Origin: Sphingomonas sp. Ant H11
GTDB taxonomy: Bacteria > Pseudomonadota > Alphaproteobacteria > Sphingomonadales > Sphingomonadaceae
NCBI RefSeq assembly: GCF_000797515.1
Contig: NZ_JSBN01000003.1
Span: forward strand, 1 to 64,000
Direction of reading: 5' to 3'
DNA length: 64,000 bases
Shown: positions 1 to 11,751 of the stretch, piece after piece
Layout: every line of letters begins with the position of its first letter
Numbering within the stretch: the stretch's first letter is position 1
The notes under the pieces: model-generated
Told to the model about the DNA's origin: nothing
Databases searched by the model: none
The model's input: the letters and a program-made list of their open reading frames with translations, nothing else
Translations under genes and position numbers: made by a program

Positions 1-21
1 CAGCATTGCCCCTCTCCCCAG

Positions 22-47
22 CCCTCTCCCCGCAAGCGGGGAGAGGG
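22..47. terminator. GC-rich hairpin downstream of guaB
   Basis: A perfect 12-base inverted repeat (CCCTCTCCCCGC / GCGGGGAGAGGG, two-base loop) lies 9 bases past the guaB stop codon. It has no U-tract. A similar C-rich/G-rich hairpin follows bfr at 50078-50099, so this may be one of a dispersed family of sphingomonad intergenic palindromes that also stops transcription. The terminator role is inferred from position. Confidence 0.5.
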
Positions 48-55
48 AGATGCAG

Positions 56-1863
<1,808 letters not shown>

Positions 1864-2847
1864 ATGAAGGCGATGGTATTGAACCGCGCGGGAACGCCGC
1901 TTGAGTGGACCGAGCTGCCCGATCGTGCACCCGGCCCCGGCGAAGTCGGGGTGAAGGTGCTTGCCTGCGGGGTTTGCCGCACCGACTTGCACGTTGTCGA
2001 TGGCGAATTGCCCGACCCGAAATCGCCGATCATTCCCGGTCATGAGATCGTCGGTCGCGTCGACGCGATCGGTGCGGGCGTCGCAGACTTAGAAATAGGG
2101 GATCGGGTCGGCATCCCCTGGCTCGGCCACACTTGCGGCGTGTGCCTATATTGCCGGGAGCAGCGGGAAAATCTGTGCGATGCGCCACAATTCACGGGGT
2201 ATACCCGGGATGGTGGGTTTGCGACCTCGGTGATCGCCGACGCACGCTTTGCTTTCCCGCTTGGAGAATCCGGTAGCGACGTGTCGCTGGCACCGCTTCT
2301 TTGCGCCGGGTTGATCGGCTGGCGGTCGCTTAAGATCGCGGGCGACGGCAAGCGGTTGGGAATTTACGGTTTTGGTGCGGCAGGCCATATCGTCGCGCAA
2401 GTCGCAAAATGGCAGGGACGTGCGGTCTTCGCCTTCACGCGACCGGGCGACACACGAACGCAGGACTTTGCGCGAAGCCTGGGCGTGATTTGGGCGGGCG
2501 GGTCCGACGAAAGTCCGCCCGAACAGCTGGACGCCGCGATCATCTACGCGACGGCAGGTGATCTCGTTCCGATGGCGCTAAAGGCGGTCCGCAAGGGCGG
2601 GCGCGTGGTGTGCGCCGGGATTCATATGAGCGATATCCCGAGCTTCCCCTACGAAGCTCTCTGGGAAGAACGCCAACTCGTGTCGGTCGCCAATCTCACG
2701 CGGCAGGATGGAATCGATTTCCTCGGCCTTGTCCCCAAAATCGGGATCGCCGTAAAGACCACGGTCTACTCGCTCCAAAACGCCAATACGGCGTTGGACG
2801 ATTTGCGGCATGGCCGGTTCGATGGTGCCGCGGTTTTGGTCCCGTGA
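1864..2847 (+). CDS. Zinc-dependent alcohol dehydrogenase (AdhA-like)
   Basis: A medium-chain dehydrogenase/reductase of 327 residues, predicted to interconvert alcohols and aldehydes with NAD(P)H. Catalytic zinc ligands are visible as C38 and H60-E61 (motif PGHE), and the structural zinc set as C91, C94, C97 and C105. The Rossmann fold is marked by the glycine-rich stretch GIYGFGAAG. The start at ATG 1864 follows GAGGAG at a good distance; the frame is open further upstream but that part does not resemble the family. It matches the zinc-binding alcohol dehydrogenases often annotated AdhA/AdhP. The exact substrate cannot be read from sequence, and no neighbour points to one. Confidence 0.88.
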   Translation: MKAMVLNRAGTPLEWTELPDRAPGPGEVGVKVLACGVCRTDLHVVDGELPDPKSPIIPGHEIVGRVDAIGAGVADLEIGDRVGIPWLGHTCGVCLYCREQRENLCDAPQFTGYTRDGGFATSVIADARFAFPLGESGSDVSLAPLLCAGLIGWRSLKIAGDGKRLGIYGFGAAGHIVAQVAKWQGRAVFAFTRPGDTRTQDFARSLGVIWAGGSDESPPEQLDAAIIYATAGDLVPMALKAVRKGGRVVCAGIHMSDIPSFPYEALWEERQLVSVANLTRQDGIDFLGLVPKIGIAVKTTVYSLQNANTALDDLRHGRFDGAAVLVP

Positions 2848-2873
2848 CACATCATCCGGATTTACAGGAAAAA

Positions 2874-2949
2874 TGGTGGAGCCGAGGGGGATCGAACCCC
2901 TGACCTCTGCAATGCCATTGCAGCGCTCTCCCAGCTGAGCTACGGCCCC
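2874..2949 (-). tRNA. tRNA-Ala (GGC anticodon)
   Basis: Read on the minus strand this is a 76-base cloverleaf with encoded CCA. The acceptor stem GGGGCCG pairs with CGGCTCC and contains the G3-U70 wobble that identifies alanine tRNAs. The anticodon stem CTGCA/TGCAG encloses loop ATGGCAT, giving anticodon GGC, which reads GCC. The T arm GGGGTTCGATCCCC is canonical. Confidence 0.97.
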
Positions 2950-3075
2950 ATCGCGTTTTCGAAGGTCCGTAAAACCGGACCTTCAGCGGGAAGGCGTCGC
3001 CCCTACCGAGGCGGCGCGCCCTTGGCAAGCGGCCAATGTGCCGCTTGCCAAAAAATCATCGATTACGCCTGGAAA

Positions 3076-3392
3076 TCAATGATCGTCGTCACTGGTCGGC
3101 GCTTCCACGCCGAGATCGTCATCACCGCCGAGATCGACCTCGTCGTCGGGCGAGGGCTCCTCGTCTTCACCGGTGTCCAGATCCTCGTCGTCACCGGCGA
3201 GATCGTCGTCCTTCTTGATCAGCTCCGGCTTGGCCTGCTCGAACGGCAGCGGCTGCTTCGACTTCAGGATCGGCTCGGGCTCCAATGTGCGCCGCAGTTG
3301 ATGCACGTGACGGGATCGTCCTTGCCCAGGTCATAAAAACGGGTGGCGCATTTCGGGCACGTACGCTTCGTGCCCCATTCCGGCTGGATCAT
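3076..3392 (-). CDS. TIGR02300 / FYDLN-acid family protein (frameshifted)
   Basis: A small alphaproteobacterial protein with an N-terminal zinc ribbon and a very acidic tail. From ATG 3392 the frame reads MIQPEWGTKRTCPKCATRFY, then the family's FYDLGKDDPVTC and a second Cys pair (CINCG). It continues in another frame with LEPEPILKSKQPLPFEQ and an Asp/Glu-rich C-terminus. One base is missing near 3289; adding it restores exactly 106 codons (105 residues). Four Cys in two CxxC pairs would bind zinc. The molecular role is not established. An AAGAAGG site precedes the start. It is divergent from aroA. Confidence 0.85.
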
Positions 3393-3425
3393 ATGCCGAG
3401 TTGACCTTCTTCAAGATGATAATGA

Positions 3426-4845
<1,420 letters not shown>

Positions 4846-4849
<4 letters not shown>

Positions 4850-5094
4850 TCGATTCGCATGCGGCCGATATCATCGGCTTTGTCGGTGCCCTGACCATTC
4901 TCGCCGGGTTCGCGTATCAAACGCTGCGAAATGCCGCGCCCAACCTTCTGTCGAATGGTCTGAACTTTCTCGGCGCATCGCTGCTGGCGATATCGTTGAT
5001 GGTCAACTACAACCTCCCCGCGCTCGCCCTCGAATTGGCCTGGGCGGTGATCGCGCTCCTTGGATTGGTTCGCATTTTGAGTTTTCGCCGATGA
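4846..5094 (+). CDS. Small membrane protein, CBU_0592-like
   Basis: An 82-residue protein starting at GTG 4846, which overlaps the aroA stop as GTGA. It has three hydrophobic stretches (residues about 7-25, 35-50 and 56-78) with a charged C-terminus RILSFRR. The pattern resembles the CBU_0592 family of small membrane proteins; this assignment is from recollection of the family pattern. Its function is unknown. It sits between aroA and cmk with overlaps on both sides (GTGA and ATGA), so it is made in step with them. Confidence 0.7.
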
Positions 5095-5735
5095 TTATTG
5101 CTGTCGATGGACCCGCCGCGTCCGGCAAGGGCACGATCGCGCGCGCGCTCGCCCAGCATTATGGCCTGCCGCATCTCGACACCGGGCTGCTCTATCGTGC
5201 GGTCGCGGCGAATGTAGAGCGGTTGGAACTGGACGGTTCGATCGAGGCCGACGCTGTCGCCGCGTGCGATTTTGACGATGCCCTGCTCGACGATCCGATC
5301 CTGCGCACCGACGCGATCGGTTCGCTCGCCTCGATCGTGTCGGCGCATCCGCTGGTGCGCGCGGCATTGTTTCACCGGCAAAAGCGTTCCGCCTATCAAC
5401 CCGGCGGCGCAGTGCTCGACGGGCGCGACATCGGCACGGTGATCGCCCCCGATGCCGACGCCAAGCTCTTCATCCGCGCGACGCCCAATATCCGCGCCAA
5501 GCGCCGCCATGCCGAGCTGCGCGCGCACGGTTCGACGATCAGCCTCGACAAGGTGCTGGCCGACATTCGCGCGCGCGACCTGCGCGATTCGACACGGTCC
5601 AACGCCCCGCTGGTTCCCGCCAACGACGCGGCCTTGCTCGACACCAGCTTCCTCTCGATCGAAGCCAGCGTGCAGCGCGCGATCGCGATCGTTGACGCCA
5701 GGCTTCAGGCGAAATCTGCTCAGGCTGAAGGATAG
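5091..5735 (+). CDS. cmk: Cytidylate kinase
   Basis: Phosphorylates CMP and dCMP with ATP in the cytosol. The 214-residue protein opens MIIAVDGPAASGKGTIARAL, with the Walker A loop GPAASGKGT at residues 7-15, followed by the family's HLDTGLLYRA. The central GGAVLDGRDIGTVIAPDA and RAxxRHAEL motifs are present. ATG 5091 overlaps the upstream TGA as ATGA, which fixes the start. In many proteobacteria cmk is directly followed by rpsA; here a reverse-strand beta-lactamase gene lies between them. Confidence 0.96.
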   Translation: MIIAVDGPAASGKGTIARALAQHYGLPHLDTGLLYRAVAANVERLELDGSIEADAVAACDFDDALLDDPILRTDAIGSLASIVSAHPLVRAALFHRQKRSAYQPGGAVLDGRDIGTVIAPDADAKLFIRATPNIRAKRRHAELRAHGSTISLDKVLADIRARDLRDSTRSNAPLVPANDAALLDTSFLSIEASVQRAIAIVDARLQAKSAQAEG

Positions 5736-5745
5736 TCCCTCGCGC

Positions 5746-6669
5746 TCACTGCGGGTCGGCGGGCTTCGCTTCCCTGGCCAGCCGGGCGTCGAGGATGCTC
5801 GTGTAGCTGGCACTCAGTTTTCGGCAGGCGGCGGGATCTATGAACGGATTGGGCGTCGGGTGTCGCTCGAACTGCGCAAACGTCACATCCCCGCCGGAAT
5901 TGTCCGGATGCGCGGTGAACAGAATATCGCACGGCAATGCGCCGACCCGGGCAATCGTCTGCCGGAACGTGGCGACGATGGCGCGGTGCGCCGGATCCGA
6001 GAAACGGTAGCCGTCCACCGATACCGGGTTGATGCTGGAGGCGAACACTATGTTCAGGCAGCGCCCAGCCTCGCAGGACCGCCACCGCCAACTCGTGCTT
6101 CCGGCGGCATGGCCGGGCGTGGCCACTGCGGTGACGTCGACTTTCCCCAGCCGGACTGCCTCGCCATCCTTCACCACTCGCAACGGGCCGGTAACGGCAG
6201 GAAGATTGGGTAATTGCCCGAATTGCGGGTCATCGGCATCGCTATGCCCCTGCCGAAGCGTTTTGGCGGCCGGCGCGCTGGCTATTATTGTCGCGCCGCT
6301 ATCACGCGCAAGCGCGGCCAGCCCGCCGGCATGGTCATAATGCGGCTCGGTGCTGAGGATGAATTTCACGTCGCGCAGCTTGAAACCGAGCGTGCGAATA
6401 TTGGCTTCGACCGCCGCGACCGATTGCGGGAGCGCCGCATCGATCAGGATCAGCCCCGCCCCGGTATCGATCAGCGCGACGTTCATCTTGCGGAAGCCGA
6501 CCAGATAGGTGTTGCCGTAGATGCGCGTGGGTGGTTGTAGTGCCAGCCAGCGCGCGGCGTAGTCGGCGGCGATCGGCCGGGTCAGCGGATCGTCGACGGC
6601 CTGCGCCACGGCGCTGCCGCCGATCATCAATAACGTGCCTATTGCAATCGCCGATCGATAATGCCGCAT
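5746..6669 (-). CDS. Subclass B3 metallo-beta-lactamase, Glu-type (B3-E)
   Basis: A 307-residue exported hydrolase. ATG 6669 follows AGGGGAG and begins an export signal (MRHYRSAIAIGTLLMIGGSA, ending near VAQA). The B3 core is clear: the usual HxHxDH motif reads EPHYDH, giving E108, H110, D112 and H113, followed by H187 (TPGHAAGSTSW) and H254 (FTAHPDNSGGD). The first zinc ligand His116 (B3 numbering) is therefore Glu. This variant is known from a sphingomonad enzyme (SIE-1). It probably acts in the periplasm on beta-lactams, but activity and spectrum cannot be read from sequence. It lies antiparallel between cmk and rpsA, ending 10 bases from cmk. Confidence 0.88.
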   Translation of the reverse strand: MRHYRSAIAIGTLLMIGGSAVAQAVDDPLTRPIAADYAARWLALQPPTRIYGNTYLVGFRKMNVALIDTGAGLILIDAALPQSVAAVEANIRTLGFKLRDVKFILSTEPHYDHAGGLAALARDSGATIIASAPAAKTLRQGHSDADDPQFGQLPNLPAVTGPLRVVKDGEAVRLGKVDVTAVATPGHAAGSTSWRWRSCEAGRCLNIVFASSINPVSVDGYRFSDPAHRAIVATFRQTIARVGALPCDILFTAHPDNSGGDVTFAQFERHPTPNPFIDPAACRKLSASYTSILDARLAREAKPADPQ

Positions 6670-6965
6670 ATCGCTCCCCTGTCTCTCCCGCATTGGTATA
6701 GCCAACGGCACCGTGCCTCAACGCCCCCCTACGGCTTGCCCGCAGTGGCATCTCACGCTATAGAGCGGTCGTCCGGTGAGCGGTGTTCACGGAGGCTGGC
6801 GCGACAGGCATGTCCTCTCGCGCCTTTTCGCATTCGCGCGACTTGGCCCTCCCTGCCCCCAATCCAACGGATGTCGGGCTGCGCATACGGCCACCCCGAC
6901 ACCATTGGCCAAGACCGCCGGAGACAACCGGCTGGCCGGAACATGATTTAGGAATACAAGACTTT

Positions 6966-8693
6966 ATGGCCACTCAGGCAAACCCAACCCGCGACGATTT
7001 CGCCGCCCTTCTCGAAATGACGCTCGGCGGTGCCGACAGCTTCGAAGGCCGCGTCGTCAAGGGCACCGTCACCGCGATTGAAAACGACCTCGCCGTCATC
7101 GACGTCGGCCTGAAGTCGGAAGGCCGCGTTCCGCTGCGCGAATTCGCGATGCCGGGCCAGAAAGCCGATCTCAAGGTCGGTGACGAAGTCGAAGTGTTCG
7201 TCGACCGCGTCGAGAACGTGCACGGCGAAGCGATGCTGTCGCGCGACCGCGCCCGTCGCGAAGCCGCCTGGGACACGCTCGAAACCGAATTCGCCAAGAC
7301 CGCCCGCGTCGAGGGCGTCATCTTCGGCCGCGTCAAGGGCGGCTTCACGGTCGACCTCAACGGTGCCGTGGCCTTCCTGCCGGGTTCGCAGGTCGACATC
7401 CGCCCCGTGCGCGACGTCACCCCGCTGATGGACATCCCGCAGCCGTTCCAGATCCTCAAGATGGACCGCAAACGCGGCAACATCGTCGTGTCGCGTCGCG
7501 CGATCCTCGAAGAAACCCGCGCCGAGCAGCGTTCGGGCCTGATCCTCAGCCTCGCTGAAGGCCAGATCATCGACGGCGTCGTCAAGAACATCACCGATTA
7601 CGGTGCGTTCGTTGACTTGGGCGGCATTGACGGCCTGCTGCACGTCACCGACCTCAGCTACAAGCGCGTCGGCCATCCGTCGGAAGTCCTGAACATCGGC
7701 GATACCGTCCGCGTTCAGATCATCCGCATCAACAAGGACACGCAGCGCATCTCGCTCGGCATGAAGCAGCTCGAGAGCGATCCGTGGGAAGGCGCTGCCG
7801 CCAAGTATCCGGTCGGCGCGAAGCTGTCGGGCCGCGTCACGAACATCACCGAATATGGTGCGTTCGTCGAACTCGAGCCGGGCATCGAAGGCCTGGTCCA
7901 CGTGTCCGAAATGTCCTGGACCAAGAAGAACGTCCATCCGGGCAAGATCGTTTCGACCTCGCAGGAAGTCGATGTCGTGGTCATCGAGGTCGACCCCGAC
8001 AAGCGCCGCATCTCGCTCGGCCTCAAGCAGGCGATCAGCAACCCGTGGGAGGCCTTCGCCGAAGCGCATCCGATCGGTTCGACCGTTGAAGGCGAAGTCA
8101 AGAACGCGACCGAATTCGGTCTGTTCATCGGCCTCGACAACGACGTCGACGGCATGGTCCACATGTCGGACATCGCCTGGGGCGTGTCGGGCGAAGACGC
8201 CCTCAACCTGCATCGCAAGGGCGAGGTCGTTCAGGCGATCGTGCTCGACATCGACGCCGAGAAGGAGCGTATCTCGCTTGGCATGAAGCAGCTTGAGCGT
8301 GGTGCTCCGGCAGCCGGTGCGGCAGCGGCAGGCGGCAACGCTTCGTCGGGCCTCAACAAGAATGCCATCGTCACGGTCACCGTGCTCGAAGTCCGCGATG
8401 CGGGTCTCGAAGTGCAGGTCGGCGACGACGGCGCGACCGGCTTCATCAAGCGCACCGATCTCGGCCGCGATCGCGACGAGCAGCGTCCGGAGCGGTTCCA
8501 GACCGGCCAGAAGTTCGATGCGATGGTGACCGGTTTCGACCGTTCGAAGAAGCCGACCTTCTCGATCAAGGCGATGCAGATCTCCGAAGAGAAGCAGGCC
8601 GTGGCGCAATACGGCTCGTCCGACTCGGGTGCGTCGCTGGGCGACATCCTCGGTGCCGCGCTCAAGGCGCAAGGGGCCGACAGCAAGAAGTAA
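6966..8693 (+). CDS. rpsA: 30S ribosomal protein S1
   Basis: Binds mRNA and helps load it on the 30S subunit. The 575-residue protein begins MATQANPTRDDFAALLEMTL and holds six S1 (OB-fold) repeats from about residue 30 to 535, each recognisable by GxVxxITxYGAFVDL-type strands, e.g. VKNITDYGAFVDLGGIDGLL and VTNITEYGAFVELEPGIEGL. ATG 6966 was chosen because the longer open frame upstream has no family similarity. The promoter must lie in the 296 bases upstream. A hairpin follows the stop. Codon use is strongly biased, as expected for a highly expressed gene. Confidence 0.97.
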   Translation: MATQANPTRDDFAALLEMTLGGADSFEGRVVKGTVTAIENDLAVIDVGLKSEGRVPLREFAMPGQKADLKVGDEVEVFVDRVENVHGEAMLSRDRARREAAWDTLETEFAKTARVEGVIFGRVKGGFTVDLNGAVAFLPGSQVDIRPVRDVTPLMDIPQPFQILKMDRKRGNIVVSRRAILEETRAEQRSGLILSLAEGQIIDGVVKNITDYGAFVDLGGIDGLLHVTDLSYKRVGHPSEVLNIGDTVRVQIIRINKDTQRISLGMKQLESDPWEGAAAKYPVGAKLSGRVTNITEYGAFVELEPGIEGLVHVSEMSWTKKNVHPGKIVSTSQEVDVVVIEVDPDKRRISLGLKQAISNPWEAFAEAHPIGSTVEGEVKNATEFGLFIGLDNDVDGMVHMSDIAWGVSGEDALNLHRKGEVVQAIVLDIDAEKERISLGMKQLERGAPAAGAAAAGGNASSGLNKNAIVTVTVLEVRDAGLEVQVGDDGATGFIKRTDLGRDRDEQRPERFQTGQKFDAMVTGFDRSKKPTFSIKAMQISEEKQAVAQYGSSDSGASLGDILGAALKAQGADSKK

Positions 8694-8699
8694 GGCCAA

Positions 8700-8738
8700 A
8701 GGACGGGGTTATTCATCCAAATGGAGTAGCCCCGTCCT
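8700..8738 (+). terminator. rpsA terminator hairpin
   Basis: AGGACGGGG at 8700-8708 pairs with CCCCGTCCT at 8730-8738. The 21-base loop can form a small inner TCCA/TGGA stem. A short T-containing stretch follows. It begins 6 bases after the rpsA stop. Confidence 0.7.
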
Positions 8739-8851
8739 GTCCTTTCACGTCGTTTCGTGGCTATCGTTCATGATGGACTTACGATAAATAAAGTCCGAAG
8801 CGGCCACTTCATTCCATTGGAGCAAGGCCGCGGCGGCAAGGAAACGACGCG

Positions 8852-9130
8852 ATGATCCGATCTGAACTGGTGCAAACATTGGCAGCTGAAAACCCCGATC
8901 TGTCGCTGCGCGACATCGAGGCGCTGGTCACCACCTTTTTCGACGAGATCACAAAGCGACTGGCACTGGGCGGGCGTGTTGAACTCCGCGGCTTCGGTGC
9001 CTTTTCGACCCGCGCCCGCGATGCGCGCACCGGACGCAACCCCCGCACCGGCGAATTGGTCGATGTCGGCGCGAAGCGCGTCCCCTATTTCAAGCCTGGC
9101 AAGGAAATGCGCGCGCGCCTCAACGTCTAA
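8852..9130 (+). CDS. ihfB: Integration host factor subunit beta
   Basis: A 92-residue HU/IHF-family DNA-bending protein that pairs with IHF-alpha. It begins [20 protein letters not shown] and carries the DNA-binding arm [20 protein letters not shown] with the intercalating proline region, then [18 protein letters not shown]. The order rpsA-ihfB is the usual proteobacterial one. A hairpin after rpsA and a 158-base gap suggest that it also has its own promoter. Confidence 0.95.
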   Translation: MIRSELVQTLAAENPDLSLRDIEALVTTFFDEITKRLALGGRVELRGFGAFSTRARDARTGRNPRTGELVDVGAKRVPYFKPGKEMRARLNV

Positions 9131-9175
9131 GCGACTTGACGCAACCCGCGCGGTACGCTTGGAATTTCCGCACAT

Positions 9176-9261
9176 GCGGACGTGGCGAAATTGGTAGACG
9201 CACGGGACTTAAAATCCCTCGCCCTCAGGGTGTGCGGGTTCGAGTCCCGCCGTCCGCACCA
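9176..9261 (+). tRNA. tRNA-Leu (TAA anticodon)
   Basis: An 86-base class II tRNA with a long variable arm and encoded CCA. Acceptor stem GCGGACG pairs with CGTCCGC. The anticodon stem GGGA/TCCC encloses CTTAAAA, giving anticodon TAA, which reads TTA and TTG. The T arm GCGGGTTCGAGTCCCGC is canonical. Confidence 0.97.
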
Positions 9262-9282
9262 TATACATCTCTGAAACGATGC

Positions 9283-9300
9283 ACCCTGCCTTCGCAGGGT
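9283..9300 (+). terminator. Possible terminator hairpin after tRNA-Leu
   Basis: ACCCTGC and GCAGGGT flank a CTTC loop in a 7-base stem, 21 bases past the tRNA. There is no U-tract, so termination is only inferred from position. The rest of the space up to 9405 shows nothing recognisable. Confidence 0.4.
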
Positions 9301-9405
9301 CAGCCGGTGCATGTCGGTCGGCTTGAGCGCGGACCGGGACAAACCCCATAACGGGCGCACGGTCCAACCCGACATAGCAGGTTCGCCGTGCACCCATCGG
9401 TGCGG

Positions 9406-10706
9406 CTATGCCGTCTTGCTGCCCCATAGCGCGTAGAACAGCACATAGACCTCGCACGCGGCGGTCAGCAGGAACGAGGTTTGCAGGCCATAGCTATCGG
9501 CCAGCCAGCCCTGCACCACGACCAGAGCACCGCCTGCGATCGCCATGATCAGCAGGCCCGATCCCTCCTCGGTCAGCGGCCCGAGGCCCTTGATGCCGAG
9601 CGTGAAGATCGTCGGGAACATGATCGAGTGGAACAGCCCGACCGAAATCAGCGCCCACATCGCGACATGGCCGGTGGTGAAGGCGGCGATCAACATAACG
9701 ACCGTCGCACCGATACTGGCGACCGCCAGCGCGTGTCCGGCCTCGATGCGCTGCATCGCGAACGCCCCGACCAAACGGCCCACCATCATCCCGCCCCACA
9801 ACAGGAACAGATAATTGGAGGCCTGCTGGTGCGTCAGGTTGCCGATCTCGGGCTGCGACACGAAGTTGATGAACAGGTTGCCGACGCCGATCTCGGCGAT
9901 CAGGTAAATGAAGATCGCCGGAATGCCGAGCACGAGATTGCGGTGCTGCCACAGGGGATGATGCGCGATGCGATAGCCGAGCGACTTGCCCGAGGGGGGT
10001 GCTTTGGCGGCGCGCTGCGTCGCGACGCCCATCGGCGGCAGCGGATAGCGCGCGATGATGACGGCCAGCACCGCAAGAACAACGGCGACGATGACATAAG
10101 GCAGCACGACCGATTGCGCGTCGGCCAGCCGCTCGGCCGGGGTCAAGGCGGCAGCTCCTGCCGCAGCCGTTCCCGACGTCGTGCGGCCAAGGATCAGATA
10201 GCCGCCGAACAACGGCGCGAGCGTCGCCCCTGCCGAATTGAATGCCTGCACCAGGTTCAACCGCGATGACGCGGTCTCGGGCTTGCCCAGCACCGAAACA
10301 TAGGGGTTGGCAGCGACCTGTAGCAGCGTGATCCCACTGGCGATTACGAACAGGGCGAACAGCGTCACTTCATAGGAAGGAAGCTTCGCCGCGGGCACCA
10401 TGATCAGCGCGCCCACCGCCATCATCCCCAAACCAATCACCATCGAGCGCTGATAGCCGACCCGTTCGATCACCATCGCGACGGGATCGAGGCGAAGAAA
10501 TAGGCGATGAACCAGACCGATTCGATCAAGGTGGTCTGGGTGTAGCTCAGCGCGAACACGCTGCGCAGGTGCGGCAACAGCGTACCGTTGATGACGGTGA
10601 TGAAGCCCCACATGAAGAACAGGCTGGCAAGCAGTGCCAGCGCCCGCCCTGCTTTTGGTCCGCTCGCGCTTTCCGATATCCGCGCCGTTGGGGCCACCAT
10701 CGCCAT
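9406..10706 (-). CDS. Sugar MFS transporter, FucP/GluP-like (frameshifted)
   Basis: A 12-TM major facilitator of the fucose/glucose-galactose permease group, likely a proton-driven sugar importer in the inner membrane. ATG 10706 follows AGGAGAGACAGGTA; the N-terminus contains the family stretch FFMWGFITVINGTLLPHLR. Near 10483 one base (probably G in TCGGCGATGG) is missing; the frame then continues MVIERVGYQRSMVIGLGMM through all later helices. Restored length is 433 residues. The family motif FNSAGATLAPLFGGYLI is present. It lies next to galactose catabolic genes and has a motif shared with them 29 bases upstream, so galactose or arabinose is a likely substrate. Confidence 0.85.
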
Positions 10707-10734
10707 TACCTGTCTCTCCTGAATCAATCCTCTA

Positions 10735-10748
10735 TTGTCTGAGTATAT
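10735..10748. promoter_or_regulatory. Shared galactose-cluster motif, copy 1
   Basis: The 14-base string TTGTCTGAGTATAT lies upstream of the MFS start and recurs exactly at 12798-12811 between gguC and galM. On the minus strand it reads ATATACTCAGACAA. Exact recurrence upstream of two transcription units of one pathway suggests an operator or shared promoter element. The regulator is not in the window. Confidence 0.55.
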
Positions 10749-10824
10749 GTGGCCAGCGAGCGCGTCAAACGCCGATCGCGCGACGGATGGCGCACCATCT
10801 CAGCGCGCGCCCGCTATGGTCGAT

Positions 10825-11751
10825 TCAATCGTCGAAGGGGTCCGTATCGCGGCGGCGGCAGCGCAGGAATGCGTCGGCGACCAGTCGCAGCGGAGTGCGA
10901 TCGACATCGCTCTCGCCTTTTGCGATCAGCGCGGCAAAATGATGATAGAGCGCGGCATATTCGGCTTCGGGGGCACTTTCCCGCGCCATGCCGTTGATCG
11001 TCAAGCGACTGCCGCCATGCGTCAGCATCAGTGTGCCGTCATCGGTATCGACGACGATATCCCATGTCTGTGGGCCGGTCTGCCGCCAATCGAACACGGC
11101 GTGGACCGGTGCACCGCTCATCCCGATCATGTTGAGCTCGGCGGCGATCGGCGCGGCACGGTTTGCGGGGAAGTCGAGCGTGCCGTCGTGCAAATAGAAA
11201 TGGCGCGGCAGGATCCGCGTCGCGATCGACAGCGCGTTGATGCCCGGATCGAACACACCGAGCCCGCCCGGCTCCCAGATCCATTGCTGCCCGGGATGCC
11301 AGCGCCGGACATCTTCTTTCCAGGTGATCTCGACATGGTTGATGCGCCGCTCGGTGAGCCACGCGCGGGCGTCGTGCACCGCAGGCGCAAAGCGCGAATG
11401 CCATGCCGCGAACAGCGTCGTGCCGGCAGCGTCAGACAAGCGCGTCAGCGCTTCGACTTCGGACAGGGTCGCGCCAGGGGGCTTTTCCAGCAGCACATGC
11501 TTGCCCGCGCGGATCGCCTGCACGGCGGCATCGAACCGCACCTGCGGCGGCTGGCACATCGCGATCGCGTCGATCGCGATGTCGGCATTGAGCATGGCCT
11601 CTACCGACGCGAACACCGGCACATCGGCGAGCGTCCCGGCCAGCGTTGCCGCCGCGACCAATTCGAACTCGGGCGACCCGGCGATCGCGGGCAAATGCTG
11701 GTCATGGGCAATCTTGCCGAGCCCAACGATGGCGACGCGGATCGGGCTCAC
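10825..11751 (-). CDS. gal: D-galactose / L-arabinose 1-dehydrogenase (Gfo/Idh/MocA family)
   Basis: A 308-residue NAD(P)-dependent enzyme that oxidises the sugar C1 to a lactone, the first step of the De Ley-Doudoroff route. The N-terminal Rossmann fold has GLGKIAHDQH, followed by GKHVLLEKPPGATLSEVE with the conserved EKP. WKEDVRRWHPGQQWIWEPGG and GVFDPGINALSI closely match known Pseudomonas galactose dehydrogenase and the related arabinose dehydrogenase. GTG 11751 overlaps the gguC stop as GTGA, so the two are coupled. Galactose is preferred over arabinose because dgoA and dgoK are nearby, but the homologues act on both sugars. Confidence 0.85.
   Translation of the reverse strand: MSPIRVAIVGLGKIAHDQHLPAIAGSPEFELVAAATLAGTLADVPVFASVEAMLNADIAIDAIAMCQPPQVRFDAAVQAIRAGKHVLLEKPPGATLSEVEALTRLSDAAGTTLFAAWHSRFAPAVHDARAWLTERRINHVEITWKEDVRRWHPGQQWIWEPGGLGVFDPGINALSIATRILPRHFYLHDGTLDFPANRAAPIAAELNMIGMSGAPVHAVFDWRQTGPQTWDIVVDTDDGTLMLTHGGSRLTINGMARESAPEAEYAALYHHFAALIAKGESDVDRTPLRLVADAFLRCRRRDTDPFDD

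Noticed and set aside
6948-8699. 583-residue antisense frame opposite rpsA
   Set aside because: It is a shadow caused by high GC at third positions. Its composition is unlike a real protein and rpsA is certain.
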